Shown: piece by piece, positions 4,601 through 5,415 of the stretch
Position numbering within the stretch: the stretch's first letter is position 1
Layout of the letters: every line of letters begins with the position of its first letter
Assembly (NCBI GenBank): GCA_013362835.1
Contig: JABFVJ010000073.1
Coordinates: forward strand, 1 to 5,415
DNA: 5,415 nucleotides
Direction: 5' to 3'
DNA from: Nonomuraea sp.
GTDB taxonomy: Bacteria; Actinomycetota; Actinomycetes; Streptosporangiales; Streptosporangiaceae
The notes under the pieces: model-generated
The model's database searches: none
What the model saw: only the letters and a program-made list of their open reading frames with translations
What the model was told of the DNA's origin: nothing
Program-made: the position numbers and the translations under genes

Positions 4601-5308
4601 ATGCAGCTGGCCCCCGGAGTGCACGTCGCGATCACCGACCGCCACGGAGGCGTCAGCGCCCCGCCCTACACCTCCCGCAACCTCGGCGGCATGGTCGGCG
4701 ACGACCCCGCCGCCGTACGCGCCAACCGCGAGAGCCTGGCCGCCGAGCTGGGCGTACGCGCCGTCGTGTACATGCGCCAGGTCCACAGCGCCGAGGTCGC
4801 GTACGTGAGCGAGCCGTTCGGCGACGACCCGCCGCCGCTCGACGGCGTCTTCACCACCGAGCCGGGCCTGGCGCTGGCCTCGCTCGGCGCCGACTGCCCG
4901 GCGGTGCTGGTGGCCGACCCGGAGGCCCGCATGATCGGCGCCGCCCACTCCGGCCGCCCCGGCACCGAGGCGGGCATCGCCACCGCCCTGGTCGAGGCCA
5001 TGGCCGCCAAGGGCGCGCAGCCGGGCAGGATGGTCGCGCTGATCGGCCCCGGCGCCTGCGGCCGCTGCTACGAGGTGCCCGCCGAGCTGCGCGGGCGGGT
5101 CGCCGCGAAGGTGCCGCCCACCTGGTCGACGACCTCATGGGAGACCCCGGCGCTCGACCTGCGGGCCGGGATCGAGGCGCAGCTCAAGGCGGCGGGCGTG
5201 GCCGACGTACGCCACGACGCGCGCTGCACGATCGAGTCGGCCGAGCTCTACTCCCACCGCCGCGAACAGCCCGGCGGCCGTTTCGCCGGCCTCATCTGGC
5301 TCACCTAG
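4601..5308 (+). CDS. pgeF: Peptidoglycan editing factor PgeF (YlmD/YfiH, laccase-domain family)
   Basis: The 235-residue protein has the full set of motifs of this family: TDRHGGVSAPPY (12-23), NLGG (27-30), RQVHSAEV (59-66), LGADCPAVLVAD (95-106), AAHSGRPGTEAG (114-125), CGRCYEVP (153-160) and CTIESAELYSHRRE (209-222) before GRFAGLIWL. The metal-binding catalytic triad His-Cys-His is H62, C99 and H116. E. coli YfiH removes wrongly added L-Ser from UDP-MurNAc-L-Ser, correcting MurC errors in cell-wall precursor synthesis; other members show purine nucleoside phosphorylase or adenosine deaminase activity, so the exact reaction here is open. The HSGRPG form, replacing HAGWRG of E. coli, fits what I recall of actinobacterial members. 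Length is typical and nothing is truncated. In many actinobacteria this gene lies beside ftsZ and sepF; here its neighbours are a GNAT gene and a convergent unknown gene. Confidence 0.9.
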   Translation: MQLAPGVHVAITDRHGGVSAPPYTSRNLGGMVGDDPAAVRANRESLAAELGVRAVVYMRQVHSAEVAYVSEPFGDDPPPLDGVFTTEPGLALASLGADCPAVLVADPEARMIGAAHSGRPGTEAGIATALVEAMAAKGAQPGRMVALIGPGACGRCYEVPAELRGRVAAKVPPTWSTTSWETPALDLRAGIEAQLKAAGVADVRHDARCTIESAELYSHRREQPGGRFAGLIWLT

Positions 5309-5312
5309 CCCC

Positions 5313-5351
5313 CTGGCGCTTCCCGCCAGAGGAAGCGAGGGCCCCTGCTTC
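5313..5351 (+). terminator. Alternative hairpins after pgeF
   Basis: Three overlapping stems are possible: CTGGCG/CGCCAG (5313-5318 with 5324-5329), CGCTTCC/GGAAGCG (5317-5323 with 5331-5337) and GAAGC/GCTTC (5332-5336 with 5347-5351). They begin five bases after the pgeF stop and fill the convergent gap, so a terminator function for both genes is likely. The stems share bases and cannot all form at once. Confidence 0.45.
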
Positions 5352-5373
5352 GCCCGCGAGCTGAGCCCGACGT

Positions 5374-5415
5374 TCACTTCCCTCGGGAGTTGAACACGAT
5401 GTTGACGATGATGAT
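5374..5415 (-). CDS. C-terminal end of an unidentified protein (runs off right edge)
   Basis: Read from the right edge, the minus strand gives 13 codons, IIIVNIVFNSRGK, and a TGA at 5376-5374. The hydrophobic run followed by a basic end could be a final beta strand or the end of a membrane helix. A coding end is supported by the hairpins that separate it from convergent pgeF, but 13 residues are too few to identify a family, and a chance open frame is possible. Confidence 0.35.
   Translation of the reverse strand: MIIVNIVFNSRGK

Noticed and set aside
4174..5364. Open frame of almost 400 codons across the GNAT and pgeF genes
   Set aside because: It is extremely Arg/Pro/Gly-rich and spans two well-supported genes in another frame.
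1..5415. tRNA, rRNA, CRISPR arrays, insertion sequences or phage genes
   Set aside because: No cloverleaf-like segment, regularly spaced repeat array, terminal inverted repeats or transposase/integrase motifs were seen on either strand.

Overview
The window is very GC-rich, with strong G/C at third codon positions, GTG and TTG starts and frequent 'gtacgc' codon pairs. This points to an actinomycete, probably a filamentous one of the Streptosporangiaceae/Streptomyces kind. That is inferred from composition and protein style; no rRNA or other marker is present.

Layout, left to right. (1) 1-432, minus strand: the N-terminal 144 codons of an acyl-CoA dehydrogenase that runs off the left edge, with a leaderless-type promoter and an operator-like dyad in front. 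(2) 433-724: a divergent control region holding that promoter and a long, potentially structured leader for the plus-strand genes. (3) 725-1490, plus strand: two tandem paralogous cysteine-rich RNHCP-domain proteins, separated by one base and ended by a strong two-way hairpin terminator. (4) 1540-2427, minus: a protein made almost wholly of eight 34-residue TPR units. (5) 2445-3878, minus: a complete aldehyde dehydrogenase 17 bases upstream of the TPR gene. (6) 3879-3946: a compact divergent promoter region with a perfect 14-bp palindrome. (7) 3947-4591, plus: a GNAT acetyltransferase with a low-complexity C-terminal tail. (8) 4601-5308, plus: a PgeF/YlmD-type peptidoglycan editing factor (laccase domain family). 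(9) 5309-5373: a convergent gap with alternative hairpins, then the last 13 codons of a minus-strand gene entering from the right edge.

The genes do not form one obvious pathway. The aldehyde dehydrogenase and acyl-CoA dehydrogenase are catabolic enzymes, each with an operator-like inverted repeat at its promoter. The TPR protein may be co-transcribed with the aldehyde dehydrogenase, and the GNAT gene reads directly into pgeF. The least explained part is the tandem RNHCP pair: its first gene starts with TTG, and its Shine-Dalgarno sequence can be masked by an upstream complementary stretch. A second theme is that five starts lie 6-8 bases after a -10-like hexamer, suggesting leaderless transcripts, whereas the first RNHCP gene has a canonical ribosome binding site.
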